Below the pieces are notes generated by a model. The model did no database searches. It saw nothing but the letters and a program-made list of their open reading frames with translations, and was not told where the DNA came from. DNA of 43,809 nucleotides from Woeseiaceae bacterium (GTDB lineage Bacteria; Pseudomonadota; Gammaproteobacteria; Steroidobacterales; Woeseiaceae): the NCBI GenBank assembly GCA_011772865.1, contig WVYQ01000009.1, positions 216,674 through 260,482 on the forward strand, in the 5' to 3' direction. Of this stretch, positions 10,393-19,313 are shown piece by piece. How positions within the stretch are numbered: position 1 is the first letter of the stretch; every line of letters begins with the position of its first letter. A program made the translations under genes and the position numbers.

Positions 10393-10451
10393 TGCTTGCT
10401 CCCTTGTTTTCCTTGGCAGGACATGGACAATCCATCGCGGGGAATCTGCCT

Positions 10452-11276
10452 ATGTATGAACGCACCGTTTTCTTTCTTTCGGACCAGACCGGGGTCACCG
10501 CGGAGACGCTGGGCCACAGCCTGATTACGCAGTTTGACGGCCACGACTATCGGCAGGTGACTTTGCCATTTATAGATAGCGAAGACAAGGCGAGAGAAGC
10601 GGTCCGCAAAATCGACAAAACAGGTGCCGAGGATAGCTTTCGGCCAATTGTTTTTTCGACCCTCGTGCATCCGGAATTGCGCAGGATCGTCAAGGAGGCG
10701 CAAGGGCTGCATCTCGATATTTTCGATGTCTTTCTCGAGCCGCTCGAGGTCGAGCTCAAACAGGCGCCCGCGCACGAATCTGGCCGGGCACATGGCATGA
10801 GCGACATCAATGCGTATATGAAACGTATCGAAGCCACGAATTTCGCTCTCGCCAATGATGATGGTGGCATCAGCAGGAACTACGATATGGCAGATGTCAT
10901 TCTCGTGGGCGTATCGAGATCCGGTAAAACGCCAACCTGCCTGTACCTGGCCTTACAGTATGGAGTTTATGCGGCGAATTACCCGCTCACGGAAGAGGAC
11001 TTCGAGTCCGGGCAGCTGCCGGACTTCTTGAAGCAACATGTCAAAAAACTTTATGGGCTGACCATTGCCCCGGATCGCTTGCGACAGATTCGCAAGGAGC
11101 GGCGGCCACTGGGCAAGTACTCGTCCGCGCAACAGGTGCGTTACGAACTGCGTGAGTCGGAGAAGATTTTCAAGAAGTTCGGCATCCCGCACGTCGATAC
11201 GACCGAGTTTTCTATCGAGGAAATATCGAGCCGAATTCTCGATAGTACCGGCGTTGATCGTCGAGTGCGACCCTGA
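10452..11276 (+). CDS. ppsR: PEP synthase regulatory protein (kinase/pyrophosphorylase)
   Basis: This DUF299 protein inactivates PEP synthase by ADP-dependent phosphorylation of the active-site threonine and reactivates it by pyrophosphate-forming dephosphorylation. The 274-residue product has the family start YERTVFFLSDQTGVTAETLG and the P-loop GVSRSGKT at 153-160. The ATG at 10452 matches the family N-terminus and follows GGGGAA; an upstream extension in the same frame would run into ppsA. The target gene ppsA lies directly opposite. Confidence 0.96.
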   Translation: MYERTVFFLSDQTGVTAETLGHSLITQFDGHDYRQVTLPFIDSEDKAREAVRKIDKTGAEDSFRPIVFSTLVHPELRRIVKEAQGLHLDIFDVFLEPLEVELKQAPAHESGRAHGMSDINAYMKRIEATNFALANDDGGISRNYDMADVILVGVSRSGKTPTCLYLALQYGVYAANYPLTEEDFESGQLPDFLKQHVKKLYGLTIAPDRLRQIRKERRPLGKYSSAQQVRYELRESEKIFKKFGIPHVDTTEFSIEEISSRILDSTGVDRRVRP

Positions 11277-11339
11277 ATTTTTCCTTTTGTGACGCGGTTC
11301 TGGAATGCAAATTGCAAGTCTTTTGTGTACTGAGCGCTG

Positions 11340-11348
11340 TGCTATATT
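11340..11348 (+). promoter_or_regulatory. Extended -10 promoter, predicted leaderless start for the DUF1249 gene
   Basis: TGC-TATATT is a good extended -10 element. Six bases (TTGCTG shifted as TGCTGC) separate its end at 11348 from the ATG at 11355, which places the transcript start on the ATG. There is no Shine-Dalgarno sequence. The geometry is identical to that before the gene at 7355. Confidence 0.5.
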
Positions 11349-11354
11349 TGCTGC

Positions 11355-11810
11355 ATGTTGCTCGATCATCAAATCGTTCCACAGACGATTGTCAAACCGA
11401 AAAGCTTTGTCGGTTTGATGGCACTTTATGAGAGCAATTACCTGCGGCTGCGTCACCTCGTCCCTGAACTGGAACGTATCGACGGGTGCTATCGGTCGCG
11501 TGTAGCAGGTGAGTGCGAATTACATGTGGACGTGCTCGAGCGTTGCAGGTACACCGTAACAATGTCCTTGACTTACTACTTTGACGGCGATGATGGCCAG
11601 GTCGCGGATCCGGACATGGTCGTACGGGCGTATCTCGACGGGCAGGTGACGGAGGCCGTAAGCCTGAACGGTGTCGGCCGCCACACTGAACTCCGCCGAC
11701 TCGCAAGAGAACATCGAGCCGAACTGGATGCGCGATGGAAACGCAACGTCGTTCTCAATAAATGGCTCGAATACCTTACTGATCAGGGTCACCTGATCCT
11801 GGAACGCTAG
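11355..11810 (+). CDS. DUF1249 (YqiB-like) protein
   Basis: The 151-residue cytoplasmic protein carries the DUF1249 signature: MALYESNYLRLRHLVPEL at 22-39, the central beta strands with RYTVTMSLTYYF, a VRAYLDGQVTEAV segment and the C-terminal NKWLEYLTDQGHLI. In E. coli the homologue (YqiB) sits in the nudF-cpdA-parE cluster, but here it stands apart downstream of ppsR. Function is unknown. A start at the internal Met22 (11418) is possible, but relatives in pseudomonads also have a short extension before this Met, and no better ribosome-binding site is seen there. Confidence 0.88.
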   Translation: MLLDHQIVPQTIVKPKSFVGLMALYESNYLRLRHLVPELERIDGCYRSRVAGECELHVDVLERCRYTVTMSLTYYFDGDDGQVADPDMVVRAYLDGQVTEAVSLNGVGRHTELRRLAREHRAELDARWKRNVVLNKWLEYLTDQGHLILER

Positions 11811-11843
11811 ACTATTATTTGTTCGCGACTGCTTGCTGCTGAC

Positions 11844-12245
11844 TCAAATGTCAGTGCGGTACATGTGCTTGCGGAAACCTGGCAGGTCATTCACCGACAC
11901 GTCGGGCAAACGGGTCGTAAACTTGCGAAACGGAGCGTCCTTAAGCTCGGCGTCAGCTGCGGCTAAATCATCCGATTCCGCGGCAGATTGCTCGTCCCGA
12001 CCGCCGGCAACGGCAGGCGAGCTTATGGTCTCGGTAGCCTCCACGGTCTGCACGACTGCTGATTCTGCAGCGTCACGCGCGATGAAGGCGTGCAGCACGT
12101 CGCTTGAGCTGGCTGCCTCGGGGCAGGGTGACTGAATTTCGGTGGCCGCAAGGGCAGAACTGCTCAGGGCAACCAGCATGAGGAGTGCCGGGAAGCTTGC
12201 TGCGCCCCGGCCAATGCTTGTTCGTGGTGCCTGCAGTGTCTTCAC
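11844..12245 (-). CDS. Exported protein of unknown function
   Basis: The 133-residue product begins at a GTG at 12245 with GGAGG seven bases upstream. A signal peptide is seen at about 1-33 (hydrophobic FPALLMLVALSSSALA, cleavage at ALA-AT). The mature protein is Ala/Glu/Asp/Ser-rich and probably disordered, ending in PFRKFTTRLPDVSVNDLPGFRKHMYRTDI. I recognise no family. It lies downstream of prc on the same strand, separated by 77 bp that hold a strong inverted repeat. Its codon use and signal peptide support a real gene. Confidence 0.65.
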   Translation of the reverse strand: MKTLQAPRTSIGRGAASFPALLMLVALSSSALAATEIQSPCPEAASSSDVLHAFIARDAAESAVVQTVEATETISSPAVAGGRDEQSAAESDDLAAADAELKDAPFRKFTTRLPDVSVNDLPGFRKHMYRTDI

Positions 12246-12273
12246 GGGCCCTCCGGATTGGTCACGACCACCA

Positions 12274-12297
12274 GGTGTTATAGTGGAGTATAACACC
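12274..12297. repeat. Perfect 9-bp inverted repeat, candidate operator
   Basis: GGTGTTATA and TATAACACC flank six bases. It lies between the prc stop and the start of the exported protein gene on the minus strand, about 29 bp before that GTG start. There is no T-tract, so a terminator is unlikely. A dimeric repressor site is the more natural reading. No regulator gene is next to it. Confidence 0.5.
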
Positions 12298-12322
12298 AAT
12301 ATACGGTAGTGCAAGCGCTCAA

Positions 12323-14446
12323 TCAGGGGCGTACTTGTGCCGTTTGTGCGGGCGCGCCGCGGATCTCACGCAACACCGCCAAGTCTGTAACAATGTCGGC
12401 GGCCCGGTCAAGCTGCACGTCCGGCCGATCCTCGTCCTCGAGATCCTCGAGACTTTCAATGGGTTCGAGCCCAAGGGCGCCGCGCCGCTCGTTCTCCAGG
12501 TCCAGGGCCCTTTGCCGGCTTTCCTCGCGCTCGGTACGCCGGAAGTCAATATTCAGTGAAACGCTGGTCTGTGAGCGAGACTCGCGGTCATCTTCGATGT
12601 ACTGCATGAGGTACCGGAAGTTCGGGTCGAGTTTTGCTCGTTCAGAGTGATTGACGGTCAGTGACTGGATCGTATTGTCGAGCGGTTCGCCGGCACGGAA
12701 ACGCGTCGTCTGGATCGTGTCCCAGGGCAGGGCGGTTTCACGCACACTCTCACCAATCTCCTCGGCATCGATTGCCGACGGGAGATCGATATCCGGATTG
12801 ACCCCGCGGTGCTGCGTGCTTTCCCCGGTCACGCGGTAGTACTTGCCGATCGTCAAAGTCAGCTGGCCGTAGCCCTTTTCGCCCTCGGGCTGCAGATACT
12901 GGTCCAGCGAGTACAGATTCTGAACAGTGCCTTTGCCGAACGTCTCCTGGCCAATGATGACGCCTCGGGCGTAATCCTGTATCGCGGCCGCAAATATCTC
13001 CGACGCCGATGCGCTGAATCGGTTCACGAGCACGGCAAGCGGACCGTTGTAGGCGACGCGAGCAACTGGGTCAGGATCGTCGAGACGGCTAATTCGACCG
13101 TTCGAATTGCGTAGCTGAACGACCGGGCCATTGTCGATGAATAATCCCGACAGCGCGGTGGCTTCCGTCAGGTGGCCGCCGCCATTATTGCGCAGGTCAA
13201 TGATCAGGCCGTCAATGCCCTGTTTCTCGAGTTCGGCGATCAGGCGTTTCACGTCCTTGGTCGTACTGGTGAAATCCTTGTCGCCACTTCCCTGGGCGCG
13301 AATATCGCGGTAAAAGCTCGGCACTTCGATGATGCCGATGGACCACTCGCGCCCGTCTCGTGGCACCTTGATGATGTCGCTTTTGGCCGCCTGCTCCTCG
13401 AGTTTCACCTGACCACGCGTGAGGCTGATGACTTTCTCGCTATCGCCCGGCAGGGCGCCGGCAGGAATGATTTGCAGACGCACAACGGTATCCGCCGGTC
13501 CCCGGATCAGGTCGACGACTTCATCGAGACGCCATCCGATGACGTCCACGATGGGACCCTCGCTACCCTGTGCGACGCCGATGATCTTGTCCTCGGGTTG
13601 CAGCGTCCCGTCGATCGAGGCGGGCCCGCCGGGGATAATGCTGACGATGTGGACATAGTCGTCTTCGGTTTGCAGCGATGCGCCGATGCCGAAGTAAGAC
13701 AGGCTCATCTGGATGCGGTATTCATCGGCATTGCGGGGCGACAGGTAACTCGAATGCGGATCGAGAGTATGGGCAAACGCGTTCATGAACGTTTCGAATA
13801 CGTCGTCGCTGTTAATCTGATCCATCCGCTTGAGGTACCGCGTGTACCGTTTCTGGAGTACATCGCGCGTCTCTTCCCATGGCTTTTCCGCCAGCGCCAG
13901 GTTCAGCACGTCATTCTTGACACGCTTGCGCCAGATCTCGTCGAGTTCTTCACTGCTTGTGACCCAGGGCATCTCGATACGGTCGAACTGGTAGTCCTCG
14001 TCGATCGTCAGGTCCGGCTCGGAATCGAGCTGCGTTAGCGCGTACTCGAAGCGCTCGCGCACACGCGTCCGATACACCGAGAACATGTCGAATATCGGGG
14101 TGAGTGACTCATTGCGAACCATGTCATCGATCTGGTAACGGAATTTTTCGAAATACTCGATGTCGCTTTGCAACAGGTACATGCGATTTCGATCGAGAGA
14201 CTCGATGTAACGGTCCATGACATTCGTCGATAGATCGTCATTGACAGCGAAATGGAGATAGTGCGACTTCTGTACGAACTGCGTCACGAGCTCACCAATC
14301 TTCTCGTGGCGCGTATCGGGCATCAAAGGCTCACCGGCGTCGGGTGCGACCGTATTTGTCAGGGCCGGTGCCGCAAATAATCCAAGCAACAGGCCTGCAA
14401 ACCAGGCGCGACGATGGGTCTTGAGTGCTGTCAAATCTGTCTCCAT
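12323..14446 (-). CDS. prc: C-terminal processing (tail-specific) protease Prc
   Basis: This periplasmic S41 serine protease trims the C-termini of envelope proteins and turns over peptidoglycan hydrolases. The 707-residue protein has a signal peptide (about 1-30), an N-terminal helical region, a PDZ domain (about 245-345), the protease domain with Ser480 in FSASASEIF, Asp491 and Lys505 in ETFGKGTVQ (the Ser-Lys spacing of 25 matches E. coli Prc), and the C-terminal DUF3340 domain. There is no clear Shine-Dalgarno before the ATG; a TATACG hexamer ends 9 nt upstream. Peptidoglycan-related NlpC/P60 and SH3 proteins lie in the same region. Confidence 0.96.
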   Translation of the reverse strand: METDLTALKTHRRAWFAGLLLGLFAAPALTNTVAPDAGEPLMPDTRHEKIGELVTQFVQKSHYLHFAVNDDLSTNVMDRYIESLDRNRMYLLQSDIEYFEKFRYQIDDMVRNESLTPIFDMFSVYRTRVRERFEYALTQLDSEPDLTIDEDYQFDRIEMPWVTSSEELDEIWRKRVKNDVLNLALAEKPWEETRDVLQKRYTRYLKRMDQINSDDVFETFMNAFAHTLDPHSSYLSPRNADEYRIQMSLSYFGIGASLQTEDDYVHIVSIIPGGPASIDGTLQPEDKIIGVAQGSEGPIVDVIGWRLDEVVDLIRGPADTVVRLQIIPAGALPGDSEKVISLTRGQVKLEEQAAKSDIIKVPRDGREWSIGIIEVPSFYRDIRAQGSGDKDFTSTTKDVKRLIAELEKQGIDGLIIDLRNNGGGHLTEATALSGLFIDNGPVVQLRNSNGRISRLDDPDPVARVAYNGPLAVLVNRFSASASEIFAAAIQDYARGVIIGQETFGKGTVQNLYSLDQYLQPEGEKGYGQLTLTIGKYYRVTGESTQHRGVNPDIDLPSAIDAEEIGESVRETALPWDTIQTTRFRAGEPLDNTIQSLTVNHSERAKLDPNFRYLMQYIEDDRESRSQTSVSLNIDFRRTEREESRQRALDLENERRGALGLEPIESLEDLEDEDRPDVQLDRAADIVTDLAVLREIRGAPAQTAQVRP

Positions 14447-14579
14447 TATCCGGGTCGTATACTCGCTCTGAGCCTACCGGCTAGGCTAGATGCCGCTGCC
14501 GGTTCGATCAAGGGCGTATTTGGCATAACTGCACGACTGGCGTCAAAAAATTAAAATATACCATGCGGACAATTATGAA

Positions 14580-14864
14580 ATGCGGCCACTAACCGTCATC
14601 ACAGGGATCCTGCTCGGCAGCAGCCTGGCCATCACAGTCAGCCTTGCCGCGGTTCTCGTGGTATTCGTGATCCTCGGTGACGACTATCCGCGCGTCCAGC
14701 ATGAATTCGGTTCCCTCGTAGCGAGCCTCAGCATCTTCCTCGGTATGACCATCATTTGCAGCGCGAGTTTCTACTCGCTGCTGGTTAATCACGCCGCTCG
14801 ATATTGGGGGCAGCTATTGATGTGGGCGGGGGTCGCAGCGACGACCTGGTACTACCTGCCCTAA
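14580..14864 (+). CDS. Small membrane protein of unknown function
   Basis: The 94-residue protein has three predicted membrane helices (about 5-32, 45-68 and 74-92) separated by a short acidic segment (GDDYPRVQHE). No family is recognised. The upstream DNA at 14548-14580 is AT-rich with -10-like hexamers, but there is no Shine-Dalgarno sequence. It converges with the DUF1232 gene, overlapping by four bases. Confidence 0.65.
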   Translation: MRPLTVITGILLGSSLAITVSLAAVLVVFVILGDDYPRVQHEFGSLVASLSIFLGMTIICSASFYSLLVNHAARYWGQLLMWAGVAATTWYYLP

Positions 14865-15403
14865 TCGAAGAGCCCAGGTTTTTTTTCCTCATCGAGCTTG
14901 CGGCGGCTTGCTTTTCGCCGTCGCCGCATGCGTGCCTGCAATTTCTCACGTCGCCGAGCGAGCCAGTCTTCACGGGACGTCGTGCCATTTCGGTCCCGAT
15001 AATCGCAGAAGTCCTCATAGGCCTCTATTTCGTGTCTGAGCTCACGCATGACCAGTTCGACCATGATCGCGTCGTCCAGATACCCCAGGCCCGGTATGTG
15101 GTCCGGGATAAGGTCGTCCGGCTCTGTGAAATAGGCCAATGCGTTCAGTACCCGCTTCGCTTCTTCATGCGGCAGCCGCCAGTCGATGTCCGAAAGCATG
15201 CGAATCAGGAGCCTGAGCTTGCCGATGCGTTCCTGAATAAAGCCGGGCGTGTCCTTCACGCCAATCTCCGCGAGGATTCGCTCGGCCGATGCCACAACGT
15301 CCTCGGGCGGCATTTGCACAGCCACCTTGCGGGCTTCACGCATGATCAGACGGAAGTGCTCCAGGTCGCTCTCGTCGAGCTCGAACGACACACGGAGGCT
15401 CAT
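14861..15403 (-). CDS. YkvA/DUF1232 family protein
   Basis: The 180-residue protein contains the DUF1232 signature DDLIPDHIPGLGYLDDAIMV at about 97-116, after a helical N-terminal region, and ends in a very basic tail (RRKLDEEKK). DUF1232 proteins are small, helical and of unknown function, often membrane-associated. The start lies next to the stop of the upstream gene (15405), so the two are co-transcribed and probably translationally coupled. A CRP-type site lies upstream of this pair. Confidence 0.88.
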   Translation of the reverse strand: MSLRVSFELDESDLEHFRLIMREARKVAVQMPPEDVVASAERILAEIGVKDTPGFIQERIGKLRLLIRMLSDIDWRLPHEEAKRVLNALAYFTEPDDLIPDHIPGLGYLDDAIMVELVMRELRHEIEAYEDFCDYRDRNGTTSREDWLARRREKLQARMRRRRKASRRKLDEEKKPGLFD

Positions 15404-15404
15404 G

Positions 15405-15809
15405 CTATTTGCGGCGCCGGTCCCAGTTCCTGGAGCGGTCGAACTGGCCCGTATTGTACGGGTCGAAACCTTCCTGTTCCTCGGTATCGACGATCGAATC
15501 GTCGAGGATCTTCAGCGTTTCGTGGGTGCCGGTGTCCTCTCGAAGGTACTTGTTGCGGATCAGCACATTCTTGCCAGGACCTCGGTTCTCGATGCGGCCT
15601 TCGACACGCGGATCGAGATTGACGACGTCCGGTTGTCGTCGGGGCAGAGCTTGCTTGGGTTTAGCGGTGCGCGCGACCGTGTGTCCACCAGCGCTCCGCG
15701 CGGTAGAGCCAGTCCGCTTTTGATACGCGCCGGCGTTGCGCAGCGTCGGGTCAGACGAAGAATCCTCTGGCGATATCTTGCCAGTCAGCCAATCAAAAAA
15801 ACGCTTCAT
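15405..15809 (-). CDS. Hypothetical hydrophilic protein
   Basis: The 134-residue protein starts with an amphipathic segment (MKRFFDWLTGKI) and is otherwise Arg/Asp/Ser-rich and probably disordered up to about residue 60. A more ordered part follows (NRGPGKNVLIRNKYLREDTG, then LKILDDSIVD) and ends in FDPYNTGQFDRSRNWDRRRK. No family is recognised. It is the first gene of a two-gene unit with the DUF1232 protein and lies 126 bp from a perfect CRP-type palindrome. Confidence 0.7.
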   Translation of the reverse strand: MKRFFDWLTGKISPEDSSSDPTLRNAGAYQKRTGSTARSAGGHTVARTAKPKQALPRRQPDVVNLDPRVEGRIENRGPGKNVLIRNKYLREDTGTHETLKILDDSIVDTEEQEGFDPYNTGQFDRSRNWDRRRK

Positions 15810-15935
15810 AGTCGGTCTTCGCGTGCATATACGGTCTTGTCAAGCCACTATAGAGCTTGCCCACACCGAGCATGCCTCATTGTTGACATAATTTCTAGCT
15901 AATAGGGTCTAGAGGATTGTTGTTTATAGATTTAG

Positions 15936-15951
15936 TGTGATCCAAATCACA
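15936..15951. promoter_or_regulatory. Perfect CRP/Vfr-type binding site
   Basis: TGTGATCCAAATCACA matches the consensus TGTGA-N6-TCACA at all ten defined positions. It lies in the 171-bp gap between the stop of the membrane protein at 15981 and the ATG at 15809 on the minus strand, so it can only control the latter unit. Its centre is about 134 bp from that start codon. FNR-type sites share half of this pattern (TTGAT), but the G residues here favour CRP. Confidence 0.7.
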
Positions 15952-15980
15952 ATCCAGCCAGGCACGGATACGGACGCCGG

Positions 15981-16268
15981 CTAGTTCGTGGCGCCACCTG
16001 TTATGCGCCAGGCGAACCAGGTCAGACGCAGGGCCTGCAGGGCAAGGTACGGCGACAGGATGAAAAACCAGGCGACGATGTCGCCGGTACGGACCCGTGC
16101 GCTCAGCGTGCCAAAAAAATCGGCATAGCCAGCGCCGCCGAACTCGCCCAGGACCTCGGGTCCGATCCAGTAAATCGCGATGGGTGCGATGACAAATCCG
16201 ACAAACAGGAGAACGACGAACAGCGCCGTCTCCCTGAGTACCGAATGTTTGAAAGATCCCTGGGCCAT
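15981..16268 (-). CDS. Small membrane protein of unknown function
   Basis: From the ATG at 16268 the product has 95 residues with two hydrophobic helices (about 12-35 and 63-82) and a polar Gly-rich loop between them. The earlier in-frame ATG at 16397 would add 43 residues that overlap the upstream gene and look non-coding, so I prefer 16268. There is no clear ribosome-binding site. Gap to the upstream gene is 32 bp and both face the same way, suggesting a shared transcript. No family recognised. Confidence 0.6.
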   Translation of the reverse strand: MAQGSFKHSVLRETALFVVLLFVGFVIAPIAIYWIGPEVLGEFGGAGYADFFGTLSARVRTGDIVAWFFILSPYLALQALRLTWFAWRITGGATN

Positions 16269-16300
16269 GCAGGCTATCGTTGCCCAGGGCAGGGCGAAGT

Positions 16301-16576
16301 TCAAGACCTGGGCTTGTGCCTGCGGCGATACACCAGCACGCCCATATGCAGGCACGCGACGGCGAAAATCAGGTAATGCGGTAGCAGCCAGACCCAATCA
16401 CTGATGTAGATCGTGGCGAACAGCGCGCCGGCTCCCGCCAGGATGTAGAAGTAGGGCAATGCGTTGTAAATAATCTTGGGCAGCCAGATCTTGCGCGACA
16501 TCATGCGCCCCGCATCCCTGGTGATTTGCTGTGTATCCGTTAATTGGGCGGACTTCCCTGCTGCGTCACTGAACAT
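16301..16576 (-). CDS. Small membrane protein of unknown function
   Basis: The protein has two membrane helices near its C-terminus (NALPYFYILAGAGALFATIY and WLLPHYLIFAVACLHMGVLV) and a basic tail (YRRRHKPRS). The start is uncertain: ATGs at 16612, 16576, 16504 and 16501 are all in frame. I chose 16576, which has a weak GGAA upstream and gives 91 residues. A shorter form of about 67 residues from 16504 would keep both helices. No family is recognised. Confidence 0.55.
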   Translation of the reverse strand: MFSDAAGKSAQLTDTQQITRDAGRMMSRKIWLPKIIYNALPYFYILAGAGALFATIYISDWVWLLPHYLIFAVACLHMGVLVYRRRHKPRS

Positions 16577-16676
16577 GATTTCCACACGCGCTCCCTGCGA
16601 TAACAGCACCATGGTAACGATGTGGAAATCAGATTGCCGTGACTGCTCTCACAGTACGGCACTTCGGCTCGCCAGG

Positions 16677-17747
16677 TCAGGCGTCTCGTTTTTGCCGTTC
16701 CTCGTACCGAAATTCGGCGGTGCCAATGCGCACCGCATCGCCATTGGTCAGGAAGTGTTCGGTGACACGTTCCGCGTTTACGTACACGCCGTTCTTGCTG
16801 CCCCAGTCAATAACGCGCGTCGCATCCCCTTCGGCGACGATTACGGCGTGCCGCCGGCTGATATATGAAGCCTTGAGCTGGATATCGTTTTGCGCGGTTC
16901 GCCCGATCGTCAGCCTGTCTTTGAACAACGGGAACCGGAGCTCACGGCCGGCCACTGAGCCGATCAGGACACGAGACAACTTGTCGCGGTCGCGACCCCG
17001 AGTCGTTCGATCGCCGCTCTGCTCCGAGACCCGCTCGTCTATCTCGTCGATAACACCTTCGATCGTTCCCATCGAGTCCAGTTTGCGCGACTTCTTGGCG
17101 AGTTCGGCAAGCAAACCGTTTATTGCTTCGCTCTTGCCCTGGAGTTGCTCATGGGAGTGACTGAGTTCGTCCTTAAGGCGGCTTATTTCGCGCTCGAGTT
17201 CCTCGAGTCGGGACTTACTGAATTGTTCGGCCTGGCTGAGCAGCCGCCTGAGCTGGTCGCGGGACCCGCGAGAGTCCACCAGGTCCGAAGCAAGTTGCTC
17301 GGTAAACAGTTCCTGTTGTGCGAGCGTCTCCTGCGCCTGGCCAAGTTCGAATCGGATCATGCGAATTTCGGCGGCATGCTTGTCTTCGATGGTCTCGAGC
17401 TGATCGGCGAGGCTGGTATTTGCTGAACGGGCTGCTTCGAGTTCACCTTCGAGCTGTTCAACCAATTTCGCGGTCCGTTGCAAACTGACCTGCAGGAATT
17501 CCTTCGTATCGATCGCCTCGTCCGATTCGCTCGAACGATCCTGCAGCTGCTGCCTGATATTGTCGGCATATGCCTCGGTGCGTTCGAGTTGCGCGCGCAG
17601 CTCGGCAATCTCGATCTCCGCGCACGCGAGTTTGCCGGCCTGCTTCGCCAGGTCGCCGGAATTCAAGAGATCTCGTCCAGCCAATGTCCGATCCGGCTGG
17701 TCGTCGATCATGACTAATTCATTGATGTTTTTGTTCTCATTAGTCAT
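16677..17747 (-). CDS. FHA-domain protein with long coiled coil
   Basis: The 356-residue cytoplasmic protein has an almost continuous coiled coil from about 35 to 225 and a C-terminal FHA domain (about 270-350). The phosphothreonine-binding residues are present: Gly282-Arg283 (TIGRTAQND), Ser297-Arg298-Arg299-His300 (YISRRHAV) and Asn319 in GSKNGVYVN. It should therefore bind phosphothreonine peptides, although no Ser/Thr kinase of the Hanks type is in the window. It lies 63 bp downstream of the Ycf46-like ATPase on the same strand. I know of no name for this architecture in this context. Confidence 0.85.
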   Translation of the reverse strand: MTNENKNINELVMIDDQPDRTLAGRDLLNSGDLAKQAGKLACAEIEIAELRAQLERTEAYADNIRQQLQDRSSESDEAIDTKEFLQVSLQRTAKLVEQLEGELEAARSANTSLADQLETIEDKHAAEIRMIRFELGQAQETLAQQELFTEQLASDLVDSRGSRDQLRRLLSQAEQFSKSRLEELEREISRLKDELSHSHEQLQGKSEAINGLLAELAKKSRKLDSMGTIEGVIDEIDERVSEQSGDRTTRGRDRDKLSRVLIGSVAGRELRFPLFKDRLTIGRTAQNDIQLKASYISRRHAVIVAEGDATRVIDWGSKNGVYVNAERVTEHFLTNGDAVRIGTAEFRYEERQKRDA

Positions 17748-17810
17748 CCGGCGATGTTAGCACGAGTCTTAACATGCTCGACCGGCGCATTTCTGGGTTA
17801 CGTAAAATTG

Positions 17811-19301
17811 CTAGTCGCATGGAACCGTGCGTCCATCTGCCCATGATCGGAGCGCGTGGATCTGTTCGTCCATGACGACGGACAAGGGTCTTGTCTGTTC
17901 GACTTCGTGCATGACGTGGTGCGTGCCAAGTTCTTCGTTTTGCGCATGCGCAGTGTAAAGCGCCGCGACGACAGCCTGTTCAATTTCCGCCCCGGAGAAG
18001 CCCTCCATCGCATCCGCGAGTGACTCGATCTCGAACCTGCCGATATTCTGGTCACGATTCGAGAGATGAATTGCAAGAATTGATGCGCGGACTTTCTTGG
18101 AAGGCAGGTCGACAAAAAATATTTCGTCAAAACGGCCCTTGCGCACGAGTTCCGGCGGCAGCGAACTGATGTCGTTGGCAGTCGCCACGACGAATACCTG
18201 GCTCCGTTTTTCCGCCATCCAGGTCAGGTACGTGCCAAGTACGCGTTGCGTCGTGCCGGTTTCACCGCCGCGCCCCGCGATTCCCTTTTCGATTTCGTCG
18301 ATCCATAACACACACGGGGACATGACGTCGGCTGTCTTGAGCGATTCACGCAACTTGCGCTCTGTCTCACCATGGTACTTGTCGTAGACCGTCCCAAAAT
18401 CGAGGCGCAAAAGGGGCACGCCAAAGATGCCGGCCGTGGCCTTGGCAGCGAGGCTTTTACCGCAGCCCTGCACGCCGATCAGCAGGATGCCCCGCGGTAC
18501 ATCGAGATGGGCAGCACTCTCCTCGCCGCGGAACACCGACTTTCGCTGCGACAGCCATTCCTTGAGGCGCAATAATCCCCCGACGTCACTGAATTTCGCG
18601 GTCTCGTATTCGAACTGAATCGCGCCGCCACGGTTCAGCAGCTCGTACTTGGCCTGCATGACGCCTGGCAGGTCGCTCTTTGTGATTGCCCCATCATGAA
18701 AAATCGCGTTCCGCGCCAATTGCTCGGTGTCGCGGTACGTCAATCCTCCGAGATTGCGGATCAGCAATTCGTAGGCTCGGGAATCGGCCTGGACCCTGGA
18801 ACCGGGATTTTCCTGTGTCCAGTCGTCCGCAACGCGCTGAATGATTTTGCGCCGTTCATCTTCGGACGGCAGGGCCATGTCGAAGCGCGCGCTGAATGAG
18901 TCCAGCTCGGCCGGCAGCTTGACGGTGTGGCTGATCAGGATGATCTGGCGCGGAACTTCCCGATACCGAATGCAAATGTCCTTGATGAGTCTCACGTGCA
19001 CCGGGTCGTCGAGAAACGGATGAAAGTCGAGAAGGACGTAAATGCCGGGCTTGGAAACCGCCCGGATGTGCTTGAGGACATCACCCGGCTCTGAATTCAG
19101 CGCCTGCGGCTCGAGAGCAATGTCGATACGTTGCAGGCCGTCCGTCACGGTCCAGCGAAACAGCGGCAGGTAATCGTCGACAGAACTCGCAATCGAGAGC
19201 GATTTGAGCATCTCCAGAATGCGCGCCTCGTCACGCGTTTCGATGACAATGATCGGCGTGCGCGAACGGAGTATTACTTCGAGGTCGTGGCGTCCGTCCA
19301 T
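17811..19301 (-). CDS. Ycf46-like AAA+ ATPase
   Basis: The 496-residue protein has an N-terminal P-loop-like domain ([34 protein letters not shown]) typical of Ycf46, then a classical AAA+ module: Walker A GVQGCGKS near 277-284, Walker [10 protein letters not shown], sensor 1 ATAND and [10 protein letters not shown] with the second arginine region. In cyanobacteria and algae Ycf46 is linked to carbon uptake and photosynthesis; in heterotrophs the role is unknown. The ATG at 19301 is preferred over a TTG three bases earlier. It begins 12 bases after the gluzincin-like lipoprotein gene, so the two are likely co-transcribed. Confidence 0.88.
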   Translation of the reverse strand: MDGRHDLEVILRSRTPIIVIETRDEARILEMLKSLSIASSVDDYLPLFRWTVTDGLQRIDIALEPQALNSEPGDVLKHIRAVSKPGIYVLLDFHPFLDDPVHVRLIKDICIRYREVPRQIILISHTVKLPAELDSFSARFDMALPSEDERRKIIQRVADDWTQENPGSRVQADSRAYELLIRNLGGLTYRDTEQLARNAIFHDGAITKSDLPGVMQAKYELLNRGGAIQFEYETAKFSDVGGLLRLKEWLSQRKSVFRGEESAAHLDVPRGILLIGVQGCGKSLAAKATAGIFGVPLLRLDFGTVYDKYHGETERKLRESLKTADVMSPCVLWIDEIEKGIAGRGGETGTTQRVLGTYLTWMAEKRSQVFVVATANDISSLPPELVRKGRFDEIFFVDLPSKKVRASILAIHLSNRDQNIGRFEIESLADAMEGFSGAEIEQAVVAALYTAHAQNEELGTHHVMHEVEQTRPLSVVMDEQIHALRSWADGRTVPCD

Positions 19302-19313
19302 CAATGCGGGATC

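Noticed and set aside
13172-14038. Plus-strand frame opposite prc
   Set aside because: Shadow of prc; no domain or ribosome-binding site.
15883-15905. TTGACA followed by TAATAG on the plus strand as a promoter
   Set aside because: The spacing is 11 bp, too short, and there is no plus-strand gene downstream.
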